Source: Azospirillum sp. (GTDB lineage: Bacteria; Pseudomonadota; Alphaproteobacteria; Azospirillales; Azospirillaceae). Taken from it: a stretch of 47,447 bases of DNA. The notes below the pieces were generated by a model. That model made no database searches and was not told where the DNA came from. It saw only the letters and a program-made list of their open reading frames with translations. Both the position numbers and the translations under genes were made by a program. Shown piece after piece: positions 25,020-42,133 of this stretch. Numbering within the stretch: position 1 is the first letter of the stretch; each line of letters starts with the position of its first letter. The stretch lies in assembly GCA_027483805.1 (NCBI GenBank), contig JAIXTS010000046.1, forward strand, positions 1-47,447, read 5' to 3'.

Positions 25020-26456
25020 TCAATTCGACGGGCGATAGTCTTCCAGACCGTGCCGGCGCAGTTTGATGTAAAGGCTCTGGCGGGAAAGGCCCAGCATCTC
25101 AGCCGCAGAGGCGCGGTTGTTGTTGGTCTGGTCCAGCGCGGCTTCGATACAGATCTTCTCGATCACTTCCAACGACTCGCGAACCAGATCCTTCAGCGGC
25201 ACGCGGCCGACCAGATTGGCGAATCCGTCGGCCTGTTCGGGGGAGCCGGGTGCCGGAATTGCCCGCCGCTCTATGCTGGCCGGTTGGGCGACAAAGATAA
25301 CCTGGGTCAAGCCGGTTTCGGGATTGCGCCGGGCGGACATCATCACGGGCCGGTCGCCTGAAAGATTGTCCGTCAAGGTCGTCGTGAAGCCCCGTACCAC
25401 CTGCTCTTCCGCCAGTCGGGAATAGAAGACGTGCAGATCAAGCGAGGTTTTGGAGAACCAGGTTCCCAGGCTGCGGCCCACGACTTGCGAGATGGACGGC
25501 GCCTGCGCCAGGTCGAGGAACAAGGTATTTACGCCGACAATCTGCCCCTGATCGTTCGTCTGTACAGCCGGCTCGGGGACCTCTGCGAGATCGACCGGGC
25601 GGTCATTGCGCCTTTCCACCTGCATCGAACCCGCTTCCTGAGCGTCTGCGCCCTGCCAGGCGGAGATGATCAGGTTCGTGACACCGTTCTCGCGGTAGGA
25701 ACGCAGGCTGAGTGAGACAGGGTCACCCTTGGCCGTCTTGAGAGTCTCCAGCCGGACGGGACTGGCGCTGTGCCGGGCCTCGCCGATCGCGTCGCCCAAC
25801 GCTTCCCTGTCCTGCTTGCGGAAAAGATCACGGAACGGCTTGCCGACAATGCCCGTGGCACCGCCGCCGATCAGGTTCAACGCGGCGGCATTGGCATCCA
25901 GAATGGTCTTGCGTTCACCGTCCAGCATGACATGCGCGATGCCGGACACACGGAAGGCGGTACGGTAGCGGGCTTCGGCTTCCTGAAGTTCGCGATAATC
26001 GGCTTCCAGTTCCATCTGGGTTTCGACCAGACGCTGCTGATCCAGCATCTGCTGGCGCAGTTCCCGGCCGATGACAAGCGTGTATGAAAAGCCCTGGGCG
26101 GCGAAGGTGGAATAGAGTACCGGCAGGTCTGACCGGCCCTCGCAACTATGGTTGACCTGGTATCCCCGCGCCTGCCTGACGCTGTCGCGGCCGGAAAGCA
26201 TGGCCTCGACCTTCGGAAGGGACTCGATGGTCACCAGATCCTGCAGGCGTTTGCCCACAGCCTTGTCCAAACCATAGTGACCGATATCCGGATCGGTATA
26301 GTGAACGCGGGCCACCTTCTGGTCTTGGTCAATCAACAAGACGATATCGGCGCCAAGACCGATCAAGGCCACAATGGAATCAGCATCCAGCGCCTTCAGC
26401 AGGCTGACTGCAATTTCGGCACCATGCATCGCGTTCTTACCGTTATGGGGCTTCAT
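25020..26456 (-). CDS. ppsR: PpsR/CrtJ redox-responsive transcriptional repressor of photosynthesis genes
   Basis: PpsR represses bch, crt and puc genes under oxygen by binding TGT-N12-ACA. The 478-residue protein has an N-terminal domain, PAS domains (for example ARYRTAFRVSGIAHVMLDGE), a central coiled segment and a C-terminal Fis-type helix-turn-helix (NNNRASAAEMLGLSRQSLYI, then KLRRHG). C436 just before the HTH (EKICIEAAL) is in the place of the redox-active CrtJ/PpsR cysteine; the only other cysteine I noted is C105 (HSCEG). Its ATG overlaps the upstream aerR/ppaA stop by ATGA, so the repressor and its antirepressor are translated together. Confidence 0.96.
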   Translation of the reverse strand: MKPHNGKNAMHGAEIAVSLLKALDADSIVALIGLGADIVLLIDQDQKVARVHYTDPDIGHYGLDKAVGKRLQDLVTIESLPKVEAMLSGRDSVRQARGYQVNHSCEGRSDLPVLYSTFAAQGFSYTLVIGRELRQQMLDQQRLVETQMELEADYRELQEAEARYRTAFRVSGIAHVMLDGERKTILDANAAALNLIGGGATGIVGKPFRDLFRKQDREALGDAIGEARHSASPVRLETLKTAKGDPVSLSLRSYRENGVTNLIISAWQGADAQEAGSMQVERRNDRPVDLAEVPEPAVQTNDQGQIVGVNTLFLDLAQAPSISQVVGRSLGTWFSKTSLDLHVFYSRLAEEQVVRGFTTTLTDNLSGDRPVMMSARRNPETGLTQVIFVAQPASIERRAIPAPGSPEQADGFANLVGRVPLKDLVRESLEVIEKICIEAALDQTNNNRASAAEMLGLSRQSLYIKLRRHGLEDYRPSN

Positions 26457-27403
26457 CGAATTAGCCAGTCAGGTCGGCCATCATTGCCAGTGGCCCTTCG
26501 GCCCGACGCCTCGACCTGTTGGCCAATCGCTTCCAGTTCATGAAACTTCTCTAATATCCTAGAAGCGGAATAAACACTGTCGCATATGCAGTCAATCCCT
26601 AAACTCACAAGAAAATCAACGGAGTTCAGGGCGGCAGCCCCGCCCACAACGATGGGGATGGGCGGCCCCGGCGCCGCGGATCGCGCCATGGTGACGATAT
26701 CTTTGAATTCCGTTTTCAGACGATGGTTGCTCCAGCCAATGCAGATCATGTCGGCCCGCTTAAGTGCAGACCGCAGCCCCGCCCCCTGTACATCCTTCCC
26801 ATCCAGAATTTGGTTCGACCAGCCCATGGTGTCGAGGAGAAGCCCGAGAATATGTTGTGCCAGAGTATGTTGTTCACCGGCGGGTGTTGTTATCACAACA
26901 AAAGGCGCCCAGGCACGCGATCGCCTGTTCCTGAATTCAAAGGACAGAAGCCGGATAATTTCCTGTATACGTGTGGCCCCTATGGTTACATCAACGAAGT
27001 TGCAATCATCGGTGCTCCATTTCTGACCGAGCAGACGGGCCGCCGCCTCAATGAAAAGAACCGAAACGATATCAGGCTGATCGGCGGGAATCTCACGGCG
27101 CATGAGCTCTCGCAGGGCTGATGCGCGCATCGCTGGCTGCACCAGCTGGGCGCAGAAATCCGCAAGAGCCGTGTCGTACCGACGATCATGCTCCAGACCC
27201 ATATCATACCGTGTTGCCAGCTTTTCGACCGTCATCGGCGCCACGGTCCTTTGAATGGTGCGGCGGAGCCCCTCTCGTTCGCTTGACGCTAGGTACTCTC
27301 CTTGGTGGCAGGGGGCAAGCGATACCCCACTTATGGGGCTATCGGCCCGGAAGGGGGTGCGCTCACGATATTGATAATCGGTCTCGATCAATGGTCTGGC
27401 CAT
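26453..27403 (-). CDS. ppaA: AerR/PpaA-type B12-binding antirepressor partner of PpsR
   Basis: AerR/PpaA proteins bind cobalamin and, on light exposure, modulate PpsR/CrtJ. The protein is about 316 residues if started at the ATG at 27403 (MARPLIETDYQY). A longer GTG/ATG-started form is possible and no strong ribosome site decides. It has the helical segment MRASALRELMRREIPADQPD and a Rossmann B12 domain with TPAGEQHTLAQHILGLLLD (His in QHTL), TMGW and IVVGGAAALNS. It lies directly before ppsR with an ATGA overlap and is divergent from bchF, the standard ppaA/aerR place in purple bacteria. Confidence 0.88.
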   Translation of the reverse strand: MARPLIETDYQYRERTPFRADSPISGVSLAPCHQGEYLASSEREGLRRTIQRTVAPMTVEKLATRYDMGLEHDRRYDTALADFCAQLVQPAMRASALRELMRREIPADQPDIVSVLFIEAAARLLGQKWSTDDCNFVDVTIGATRIQEIIRLLSFEFRNRRSRAWAPFVVITTPAGEQHTLAQHILGLLLDTMGWSNQILDGKDVQGAGLRSALKRADMICIGWSNHRLKTEFKDIVTMARSAAPGPPIPIVVGGAAALNSVDFLVSLGIDCICDSVYSASRILEKFHELEAIGQQVEASGRRATGNDGRPDWLIR

Positions 27404-27524
27404 GAGCCCGCGCGAAAGCGCCCCCCCCGTGTGAACCCAGAGACTGCGCAGCGCGAGGTGCGGACGTGGTTCGGGCGACCAGCACACTGGCGAGCCTCTG
27501 CAGAATGGCCGGCTTATCCATCAA

Positions 27525-27558
27525 TGTAAATCGAAATTTACGTCAACTCAGGTTGACA
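27525..27558. promoter_or_regulatory. Two abutting PpsR/CrtJ sites between ppaA and bchF
   Basis: TGTAAATCGAAATTTACG (27525-27542) and CGTCAACTCAGGTTGACA (27541-27558) each fit TGT-N12-ACA with one changed outer base and share two bases. Both have strong dyad cores. They lie about 75-105 bp upstream of the bchF start and about 120 bp upstream of ppaA, so they could control both directions. Confidence 0.75.
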
Positions 27559-27631
27559 CTTTTGATTTTCGGTGGGTACTCTTGCCTATCCCGTGAGCCC
27601 GACTGAACAGGGGCCGGGAGGAGGAGAGAGC

Positions 27632-35705
<8,074 letters not shown>

Positions 35706-35717
35706 CAGGGGTCCGCG

Positions 35718-36428
35718 ATGACACATATCGAGCACACACGCCGGACCGGAGAGATCGAACATTATTTCGATCGCACCGCGCTGGACGCCTGGAAAAAGCT
35801 GACCGGTGAACAGCCGGTCAGCGGCATCCGCGCCACGGTGCGCCGGGGCCGCGACAGCATGCGCCGGATTCTGATGGGCTGGTTGCCCTACGATCTGACG
35901 GGCTGGCGTATCCTGGATGCCGGCTGCGGGTCGGGCGTGATGTCGCTGGAACTGATGGATCGCGGCGCCGATGTCCTGGGGATCGATCTGTCGGCCCAGA
36001 TGGTTGAGTTTGCCCGCCAGCGCGCGGCCGACCATCGCCCTGCTGCCGGCGCCGGCACGGTACGGTTCGACAGCGGCGACATGCTGGATGCGCGGCATGG
36101 CCGGTTTGATGCCGTGGTGGCCATGGATGTGCTGATCCATTACGAGGCCGCGCATGCGACGCGGGTGCTGGAACAGCTGGCGGCACGGACCGATCGCAAA
36201 ATGGCTTTTACCCTGGCACCGGGATCGCGCTTCCTGCGTACCATGCTGGCGGCGGGCCGCGCCTTCCCGCGCGGCAATCGCTCTCCTTCCATTTACCCGG
36301 TGGATACCGACGATCTTGTCGCCAACCTGGTGACGCGGCCGGACATGAAGGGCTGGCTGGTCGGCCGGACAGAGCGCGTCTCCATCGGATTCTACAAGTC
36401 CCAGGCCATGGAGGTCTTCCGGCCATGA
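35718..36428 (+). CDS. bchM: Mg-protoporphyrin IX O-methyltransferase
   Basis: BchM methylates the C13 propionate of Mg-protoporphyrin IX using SAM. The protein is 236 residues with HYFDRTALDAWKKLTGE at the N-terminus, the SAM motif WRILDAGCGSGVMSLELMDR (about 62-81) and VDTDDLVANL near the end, all typical for the family. It stands 12 bp after bchL with a ribosome site in between, and overlaps lhaA by 4 bp. Its product is the substrate of AcsF, encoded further down. Confidence 0.96.
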   Translation: MTHIEHTRRTGEIEHYFDRTALDAWKKLTGEQPVSGIRATVRRGRDSMRRILMGWLPYDLTGWRILDAGCGSGVMSLELMDRGADVLGIDLSAQMVEFARQRAADHRPAAGAGTVRFDSGDMLDARHGRFDAVVAMDVLIHYEAAHATRVLEQLAARTDRKMAFTLAPGSRFLRTMLAAGRAFPRGNRSPSIYPVDTDDLVANLVTRPDMKGWLVGRTERVSIGFYKSQAMEVFRP

Positions 36429-37864
36429 GCATGGGTGCCGCCAACGCCAAGATCATCGGGCTCTGGCAGAAGCTGGGAACGCGCTATATGCCGTTCGCGG
36501 ATGCGGCGTCGGTGGACATGCCGCTGTCCCGCCTGCTGCGTCTGGCCCTGTTCCAGATCTCGGTTGGCTGTGTGTTGGTGCTGCTGAACGGCACCTTGAA
36601 CCGGGTGATGATTGTTGAGCTGGGTGTGTCGGTTGAGCTGGTCTCGGCCGCCATCGCCATTCCCGTGCTGGCGGCCCCGTTGCGTCTGTTCTTCGGGTAC
36701 CGGTCCGATGCGCACCGGTCGGTGCTGGGCTGGCGGCGTGTGCCCTATGTCTGGCTGGGCAGCCTGTTGCAGTTCGGCGGGCTGGCCATCATGCCGTTTG
36801 CCCTGCTGCTCTTGCAATCACAGACGGTGGGGCCGGAATGGGCGGGGGCCGTCGGTGCCTTTGCCGCCTTCATGCTGACCGGCTTTGGCATGCATATGTC
36901 ACAGACGGCGGGTCTGGCCCTGGCCAGTGATCTGGTCCCGGCGGAAAAGCGGCCACGGGTCGTGGCCCTGCTCTATGTGATGCTGCTGGTCGGGATGATC
37001 GGCGCGTCGGCCTTCTACTCGGTGGCGCTGGTTGATTTCTCGGCCATGCACCTGATCCAGGTGATCCAGGGGACGGCGGTCTTTACCATCGCCCTCAACC
37101 TCATCGCCATCTGGAAGCAGGAAGCCCGCAACCCGGCGCGGATCGCCGTGCGGGGAACGGGCGCCGGTTTCTGGGCGGCGCTGGGCCAGTATCGCAGCGA
37201 TCCCGGCACTGTCCGCCTGCTGCTGGCGGTGGCGGTCGGGTCGGCGGCGTTTTCCATGCAGGACATCCTGCTGGAACCCTATGGTGGTGAAATCCTGGGC
37301 CTGACGGTGGGGCGCACCACGCTGCTGACCGGTTTCTGGGCGGCGGGCACCATGGCCGGTTTCGCCTGGGCCGCGCACAGCCTGCAGGCTGGCGGGGAAA
37401 TGTATCGGATCGCCGCGCGGGGCCTGTTGATCGGCATCTCCGCCTTTTCGGTGATCATCCTGGCCGAGCCGTTGGACATTCACGGTCTTTTCTATCTGGG
37501 TGCCGCCGGTGTGGGTTTGGGCGGCGGGCTGTTTTCGGTGGGCACGCTGCTGGGCGCCATGGCGCTGTCGGCGCGGTCGGAAAGCGGCATCGTCGTCGGC
37601 GCCTGGGGGGCGGTACAGTCAACGGCGATGGGCTGCTCCTTGCTGGCCGCTGGCCTGATCAAGAATGGCGTCAACAGCCTGGCGCTGGATGGCCGCCTGG
37701 GTGAGGCGATGATGACCCGCGCAGCGGGTTACCTCACCGTCTACTCAATTGAAATCGTTCTTCTTTTTGTCTGTCTGGCAGTGATCGGCCCCCTGACGGG
37801 GCTGCGGTGCCGGGCGGTTGGTTCGGGTGACATGCGTTTGGGCTTGGCGGAGATGCCCGGCTGA
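36425..37864 (+). CDS. lhaA: LhaA, light-harvesting 1 assembly protein (PucC family)
   Basis: This 479-residue major-facilitator protein has about twelve helices, LALFQISVGCVLVLLNGTLN and RVMIVELGVSVELV near the start, and SMQDILLEPYGGEILGL in the second half. LhaA is needed for LH1 assembly in Rhodobacter and probably delivers bacteriochlorophyll. It is a paralogue of the carrier at 22529. The place between bchM and puhA is conserved in purple bacteria and helps the call. Its start overlaps the bchM stop (ATGA). Confidence 0.94.
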   Translation: MSMGAANAKIIGLWQKLGTRYMPFADAASVDMPLSRLLRLALFQISVGCVLVLLNGTLNRVMIVELGVSVELVSAAIAIPVLAAPLRLFFGYRSDAHRSVLGWRRVPYVWLGSLLQFGGLAIMPFALLLLQSQTVGPEWAGAVGAFAAFMLTGFGMHMSQTAGLALASDLVPAEKRPRVVALLYVMLLVGMIGASAFYSVALVDFSAMHLIQVIQGTAVFTIALNLIAIWKQEARNPARIAVRGTGAGFWAALGQYRSDPGTVRLLLAVAVGSAAFSMQDILLEPYGGEILGLTVGRTTLLTGFWAAGTMAGFAWAAHSLQAGGEMYRIAARGLLIGISAFSVIILAEPLDIHGLFYLGAAGVGLGGGLFSVGTLLGAMALSARSESGIVVGAWGAVQSTAMGCSLLAAGLIKNGVNSLALDGRLGEAMMTRAAGYLTVYSIEIVLLFVCLAVIGPLTGLRCRAVGSGDMRLGLAEMPG

Positions 37865-37899
37865 TTGCCGGCACATGCGCCATGAATGGAGGGAAAAAC

Positions 37900-38685
37900 A
37901 TGACCGGTTCTCTCGGTGGAAGCCTTGATGTGGCACAGATGGTGCTCTACGCCTTCTGGCTCTTCTTCGCGGGCCTTCTCTGGTATCTCCGACAGGAGGA
38001 CCGGCGGGAAGGCTACCCGCTGGAAGAGGATGCGACGGGGCGATACAATAAGAACCCGTTTCTGTTCATTCCGCCCAAGAAGACCTTTGTTCTGCCGCAC
38101 GGCCAGGGCAGCAAGCAGGTGCCGGATTTCGTGCGCGACACGCGTCCGCTTTCGGCTCGCCGCTTCGCGAAGGCACCGGGCTCTCCGGTTGAACCGGTGG
38201 GCAACCCGCTGCTGGCCGGTATCGGTCCCGGTTCCTGGGCGGAACGGGCTGAGACGCCCGACATGACGGCCCATGGCGATGCCCGCATCGTGCCGCTGCG
38301 CCATGCCGACGGTTTTGCCATCGCCGAAGGGCAGACCGATCCGCGCGGCCTGTCGGTTGTCGGTTGCGACCGCAAGGTGGCCGGCACGGTCAGCGATGTC
38401 TGGGTGGACCGGTCGGAACATCTGATCCGCTATTATGAAGTGGCGGTCGGTTCCGGCGATGCGGCGCGCACCGTGCTGCTGCCCAACAATTTCGTGGTGA
38501 TCCAGACCGGACGCGGCAACGTCCGACAGCTCTATGTCCACGCCGTAACGGCCGCGCAGTTCGCCGACGTGCCGGCAACGGCCCATGAGGGGACAGTGAC
38601 GCTGCGCGAGGAAGACAAGATCGCCGCCTATTACGGCGCTGGTCTTCTGTACGCCGTCAGTGACAGACAGGAGCCGCTGCTGTGA
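37900..38685 (+). CDS. puhA: Photosynthetic reaction centre H subunit
   Basis: PuhA caps the cytoplasmic side of the L-M reaction centre core. The start at 37900 (MTGSLGGSLDVAQ) has GGAGGG 7 nt upstream; the product is 261 residues. One N-terminal membrane helix (MVLYAFWLFFAGLLWYLRQ) is followed by EDRREGYPLEED, PKKTFVLPHG and the PRC-barrel domain (DPRGLSVVGCDRKVAGTVSD, WVDRSEHLIRYYEV). The 3' end overlaps puhB by 4 bp. It comes after the pigment genes of the bchFNBHLM-lhaA operon. Confidence 0.98.
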   Translation: MTGSLGGSLDVAQMVLYAFWLFFAGLLWYLRQEDRREGYPLEEDATGRYNKNPFLFIPPKKTFVLPHGQGSKQVPDFVRDTRPLSARRFAKAPGSPVEPVGNPLLAGIGPGSWAERAETPDMTAHGDARIVPLRHADGFAIAEGQTDPRGLSVVGCDRKVAGTVSDVWVDRSEHLIRYYEVAVGSGDAARTVLLPNNFVVIQTGRGNVRQLYVHAVTAAQFADVPATAHEGTVTLREEDKIAAYYGAGLLYAVSDRQEPLL

Positions 38686-39353
38686 AACAATTCGTTGCCC
38701 GTGAACATGAGATAGAGCCCATCCCCGGCCTGCCGGGGCACCTTCCCGCGGGGGAGGAAATTCTCTGGCAGGGGCGTCCTTCCGCCCGGCTGGTGGTCAA
38801 GCATGTGCTCAAAGGTACCTGGATCGGCGCCTATTTTGTCATTCTTGCGCTCTGGGCCGCTGTTGCCGGTGTGGCCGATGGTCAGCCGGCGGGCGGGATC
38901 CTGTTTTCTGTGGCGGTCCTGATCGGTCTGGCGGGTCTGGCGTTGGGTCTGCTGGAACTGTTTGCCTGGGCTGTGGAGCGGACGACGCTGTACACTGTGA
39001 CCAGTGAACGGGTGGTGATGCGGTTTGGCGTCGCCCTGTCCATGACGCTGAACCTGCCCTTCTCCCAGATCGACACAGTGGCACTGGGTCGTCTGGGGGG
39101 AAAGACCGGCACCATCGCCATGGCCCTGCGCAAGGGATACCGGCTGTCCTGGATGGTGCAATGGCCGCATGTGCGCGGCTGGCGCTTTGCCTCGCCGGAA
39201 CCCAGCCTGATCTGCCTGCCGGATGCCGAAGCGGTCGCGGCGGTTCTGACCCTGGCCTATGGACAGCATGCCAGTGCACGGTCCGGCCATCCGCGTCTGC
39301 GGGTGGCGGCCAATTCGGTTGATACCGTCCCGCACGCTGTTGACGCGGAATAG
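38682..39353 (+). CDS. puhB: Reaction centre assembly protein PuhB
   Basis: PuhB assists reaction centre and LH1 assembly in Rhodobacter. This 223-residue protein starts with a soluble stretch (EPIPGLPGHLPAGEEILWQG), then membrane helices at about 50-90 and a PH-like YdbS/YdbT fold (TTLYTVTSERVVMRFG, LPFSQIDTVALG). The length, topology and position between puhA and puhC fit the family. It overlaps puhA by ATGA. Confidence 0.93.
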   Translation: MKQFVAREHEIEPIPGLPGHLPAGEEILWQGRPSARLVVKHVLKGTWIGAYFVILALWAAVAGVADGQPAGGILFSVAVLIGLAGLALGLLELFAWAVERTTLYTVTSERVVMRFGVALSMTLNLPFSQIDTVALGRLGGKTGTIAMALRKGYRLSWMVQWPHVRGWRFASPEPSLICLPDAEAVAAVLTLAYGQHASARSGHPRLRVAANSVDTVPHAVDAE

Positions 39354-39362
39354 GAGGGGAAG

Positions 39363-39857
39363 ATGCGATCGGCGCTCAGCCTGGGTTATCTCGACGGCCG
39401 GAAGCGGCGGGCGACGAACCGTTTCCCACGCTGGATATTGCTGGCCACCGCCATGCTTCTGGTCTTTGCCACCGCGTCGGTGATGTTTGGTCAGGAGACC
39501 GGGATCGGTGTGGTGCGGGAGGCGGCAAGCCGCCCGCTCGCCATCCGCGACATTACCATCACCCGGGCACCGGCTGACATGGTGGTGGTCACCGATGCGA
39601 CGACGGGGGCCGTGATTGCCGCCTATCCCGCCGATGAGGGCGGGTTTGTGCGGGGTTCGCTGCGTGCCTTTGAACGGATGCGCGATGTGGCCGCTGCACC
39701 CAAGGATGCACCCTACCGGCTGATCCGTTGGGAGTCCGGGCGGGTCAGCCTGTCCGACACCGCGACGGGTGAACGCATCTATCTTGACGCTTTCGGTCGT
39801 GACAATGCGGCGGCCTTTGCAGCACTGCTCGGCCTGCAAGGGGGACCAAGGCCATGA
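39363..39857 (+). CDS. puhC: Photosynthetic complex assembly protein PuhC
   Basis: This 164-residue protein has one N-terminal membrane helix (WILLATAMLLVFATASVMFG, about 28-47) and a periplasmic domain with RPLAIRDITITRAPADMVVV, GFVRGSLRAFERMR and SLSDTATGERIYLDAFGRDN. PuhC is needed for normal reaction centre/LH1 levels in Rhodobacter. It follows puhB after 9 bp holding a GGAGGGG ribosome site and overlaps the next gene by 4 bp. Confidence 0.92.
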   Translation: MRSALSLGYLDGRKRRATNRFPRWILLATAMLLVFATASVMFGQETGIGVVREAASRPLAIRDITITRAPADMVVVTDATTGAVIAAYPADEGGFVRGSLRAFERMRDVAAAPKDAPYRLIRWESGRVSLSDTATGERIYLDAFGRDNAAAFAALLGLQGGPRP

Positions 39858-40159
39858 ACCCAGTCTTTGCCCTGATGCGGCGGCGTGAGACCGTCCATTG
39901 CACTGTTGAGATCAACAATACGTTCGAGGCGCTGGGTGCACATCTGCGCTTCGACAATGGCGTCATTGTCCATCCAGGCGACGAAGTGCTGGTGCATGGC
40001 GCGCCGGTGCAGGTTCCTTACGGTCAAAGCCGCAGCTTCCGCCGCCAGGCCACCATCACCCGGGCCGGTGCGCTGGAACGCGCCTGGATCCGGGCCACGG
40101 GGGACCTGGACATGCTGGAACTGTGCGAATTCAACTTCACGGAGAGGGCACTGTCATGA
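39854..40159 (+). CDS. bciE: BciE-like auxiliary subunit of the aerobic cyclase
   Basis: A soluble 101-residue protein lies directly before acsF. In Rhodobacter sphaeroides the small gene in this place, bciE, is required with AcsF for the oxygen-dependent Mg-protoporphyrin ester cyclase of Alphaproteobacteria. Here the protein has the matching size and a beta-rich core (VEINNTFEALGAHLRFDNGV, VHPGDEVLVHG, QATITRAGALERAW), ending LDMLELCEFNFTERAL. The call rests on position, size and recollection of the family, not on an alignment. It overlaps puhC and acsF by 4 bp each. Confidence 0.75.
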   Translation: MNPVFALMRRRETVHCTVEINNTFEALGAHLRFDNGVIVHPGDEVLVHGAPVQVPYGQSRSFRRQATITRAGALERAWIRATGDLDMLELCEFNFTERALS

Positions 40160-41262
40160 GCAACGCACTGAAGGCCGATCTCCACGACCATGAACCCTCG
40201 ATCGAGGAAAAGCTGGCCGCGGTCAATGACACCACGCGCAGCGCGCTGGTCTCCACCATGCTGGCGCCGCGCTTCTACACCACCGATTTCGACGAGATGG
40301 ACAAGATTGATGTGGAGCCGGTGCGGGCGGAATGGGACGCCCTGATCGCGCAGATGCGCAGCGACCCCAACCGCGGCCATTTTCGCCGCAATGCCGACTG
40401 GGACGACATCAACATCAATGACCTTGAGCCGGCGCTCCGGGAAGAGCTGATCGATTTCCTGGTATCGTCTTTGACATCGGAATTTTCCGGCTGCGTGCTG
40501 TACAAGGAAATGAAGCGCCGGGGCACCAACAAGGAAATCTGCGAGCTTTTTGGCTATATGAGCCGGGATGAATCCCGCCATGCCAGCTTTATCAATGACG
40601 CGCTGAAGGATTTTGGCATCGGCGTCAATATGGGCTTCCTGGCCAAGGCCAAGAAATACACCTATTTCAAGCCGAAGTTCATTTATTACGCCACCTACCT
40701 GTCGGAAAAGATCGGCTACGCCCGCTATATCACCATCTTCCGCCATCTGGAAAAGAACCCGGACCGGCGGTTTCACCCGATTTTCAAATGGTTCCGGCAA
40801 TGGTGCAATGACGAGTTCTCGCATGGCGAGGCCTTTTCCCTGATCATCCGGTCCGATGAGCGGCTGTTGCAGGGCGTGAACAAGCTGTGGATCAAGTTTT
40901 TCCTGCTGGCCGTCTTTGCCACCATGTATGTGCGCGACCATATGCGGCCAGCCTTTCATGCGGCCATGGGCGTGGATATCGATGATTACGACATGCGGGT
41001 CTTCCGCCTGACATCGGAGATTTCGCGCCAATGCTTCCCGCTGGTGCTGGACCTGGATAACCCCGCCCTGTGCGAGGGTTTCCGGCGCATGGAGCGCATC
41101 AACCGTCGCATCATTGCCGCCAAGCAGCGCGGCGGAGTGGTGGGGGCCGTCACCAAGACCTGGTGGGCGGCTGCGGCGGCCGGCAATTTCCTGCGCATGT
41201 ACATGATCCCGGCCAAGGCGAACGCGATCCCCGCGACCTCGCGCCTGTTGCCGGTCTGGTAG
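40156..41262 (+). CDS. acsF: Oxygen-dependent Mg-protoporphyrin IX monomethyl ester cyclase
   Basis: AcsF forms the fifth (E) ring of bacteriochlorophyll using O2, so the cluster can make pigment in air. The 368-residue protein is a diiron ferritin-like enzyme. Ligand motifs are SEFSGCVLYKEM (E109), SRDESRHASFINDAL (E139, H142) and WCNDEFSHGEAFSL. FYTTDFDEMDKIDVEPVR at the N-terminus is typical. The start lies in an ATGA overlap with bciE. No oxygen-independent bchE is visible in the window. Confidence 0.97.
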   Translation: MSNALKADLHDHEPSIEEKLAAVNDTTRSALVSTMLAPRFYTTDFDEMDKIDVEPVRAEWDALIAQMRSDPNRGHFRRNADWDDININDLEPALREELIDFLVSSLTSEFSGCVLYKEMKRRGTNKEICELFGYMSRDESRHASFINDALKDFGIGVNMGFLAKAKKYTYFKPKFIYYATYLSEKIGYARYITIFRHLEKNPDRRFHPIFKWFRQWCNDEFSHGEAFSLIIRSDERLLQGVNKLWIKFFLLAVFATMYVRDHMRPAFHAAMGVDIDDYDMRVFRLTSEISRQCFPLVLDLDNPALCEGFRRMERINRRIIAAKQRGGVVGAVTKTWWAAAAAGNFLRMYMIPAKANAIPATSRLLPVW

Positions 41263-41268
41263 GGCGTC

Positions 41269-42102
41269 ATGGAAGTCGCCAACCCGGTCATCATTGTCCT
41301 GATTGCCATCATGGTCTGGTGGCTGTCGACCGGGCTTGTGCTGGCCATGGTTCATCGGACCGAACGCGGTAACTGGGGTCCGGCGCAGGTGATGCCATTG
41401 ATGACGCTGTTCGGCGTTGCCGGCATCGGCCTGATGTGGATCGGCGCACAGCAGATGACGTCTTTCGGCTCTTATGCCGGGTTTTTCGGGGCCCTTCTGG
41501 TCTGGGCCTGGCATGAGGCGGCGTTTTTGACGGGTGTGTTAATGGGTAGTCGGTCGGGCGAGTGCCCGCCGGCCCTGTCGGGCGTCGCCCGCTTCCGGGC
41601 GGCATGGCAGGCGATCTGTGATCATGAGATTGCCATCCTGATCACCGGGCTTGGCCTTTGGGTGCTGCTGGCAGACAGCCCCAACCTGTTCGGTCTGGCG
41701 GCCTTCGGGCTGCTGTGGGGCATGCGGATTTCGGCGAAGCTGTTGATCTTTTTCGGTGCGCCGAATGCGGTCAGTGAACTGATGCCAAGCCGCATCGCGC
41801 ATCTGAAAAGCTATTTCAAGACCGACCGGCTGACACCGCTATTCTACCTGCTGATGGCGGGGGCCGTGGGCCTGTTTGTCCTGCTGGTCATCGCGGCCAA
41901 TGAGGCGACACAGGATCACGCCGTGGTCGGGCATTGTTTGCTGGCGACCTTCATGGCGCTGGCCATCCTTGAACATCTGGTTCTGGTCCTTCCGGTTTCC
42001 GACACGGCGCTTTGGCGCTGGGCGGTTCCGGGCGGGGCGAAGGACCGCGCGAAACAAGGCCGGACACCCATCATCGGGCGCACGGCCGACAAGCAGCCCT
42101 GA
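41269..42102 (+). CDS. puhE: PuhE, membrane protein of photosynthetic complex assembly
   Basis: This 277-residue protein has about seven membrane helices, from [20 protein letters not shown] onward, with [13 protein letters not shown] and [20 protein letters not shown] in the middle, as in PuhE (DUF3623). PuhE negatively modulates bacteriochlorophyll flow and complex assembly in Rhodobacter capsulatus. The acsF-puhE-hemA order is conserved in many purple bacteria. It begins 6 bp after acsF. Confidence 0.92.
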   Translation: MEVANPVIIVLIAIMVWWLSTGLVLAMVHRTERGNWGPAQVMPLMTLFGVAGIGLMWIGAQQMTSFGSYAGFFGALLVWAWHEAAFLTGVLMGSRSGECPPALSGVARFRAAWQAICDHEIAILITGLGLWVLLADSPNLFGLAAFGLLWGMRISAKLLIFFGAPNAVSELMPSRIAHLKSYFKTDRLTPLFYLLMAGAVGLFVLLVIAANEATQDHAVVGHCLLATFMALAILEHLVLVLPVSDTALWRWAVPGGAKDRAKQGRTPIIGRTADKQP

Positions 42103-42133
42103 TTTGAAAGACAGGGACGGAAAGGGGTTAAAA

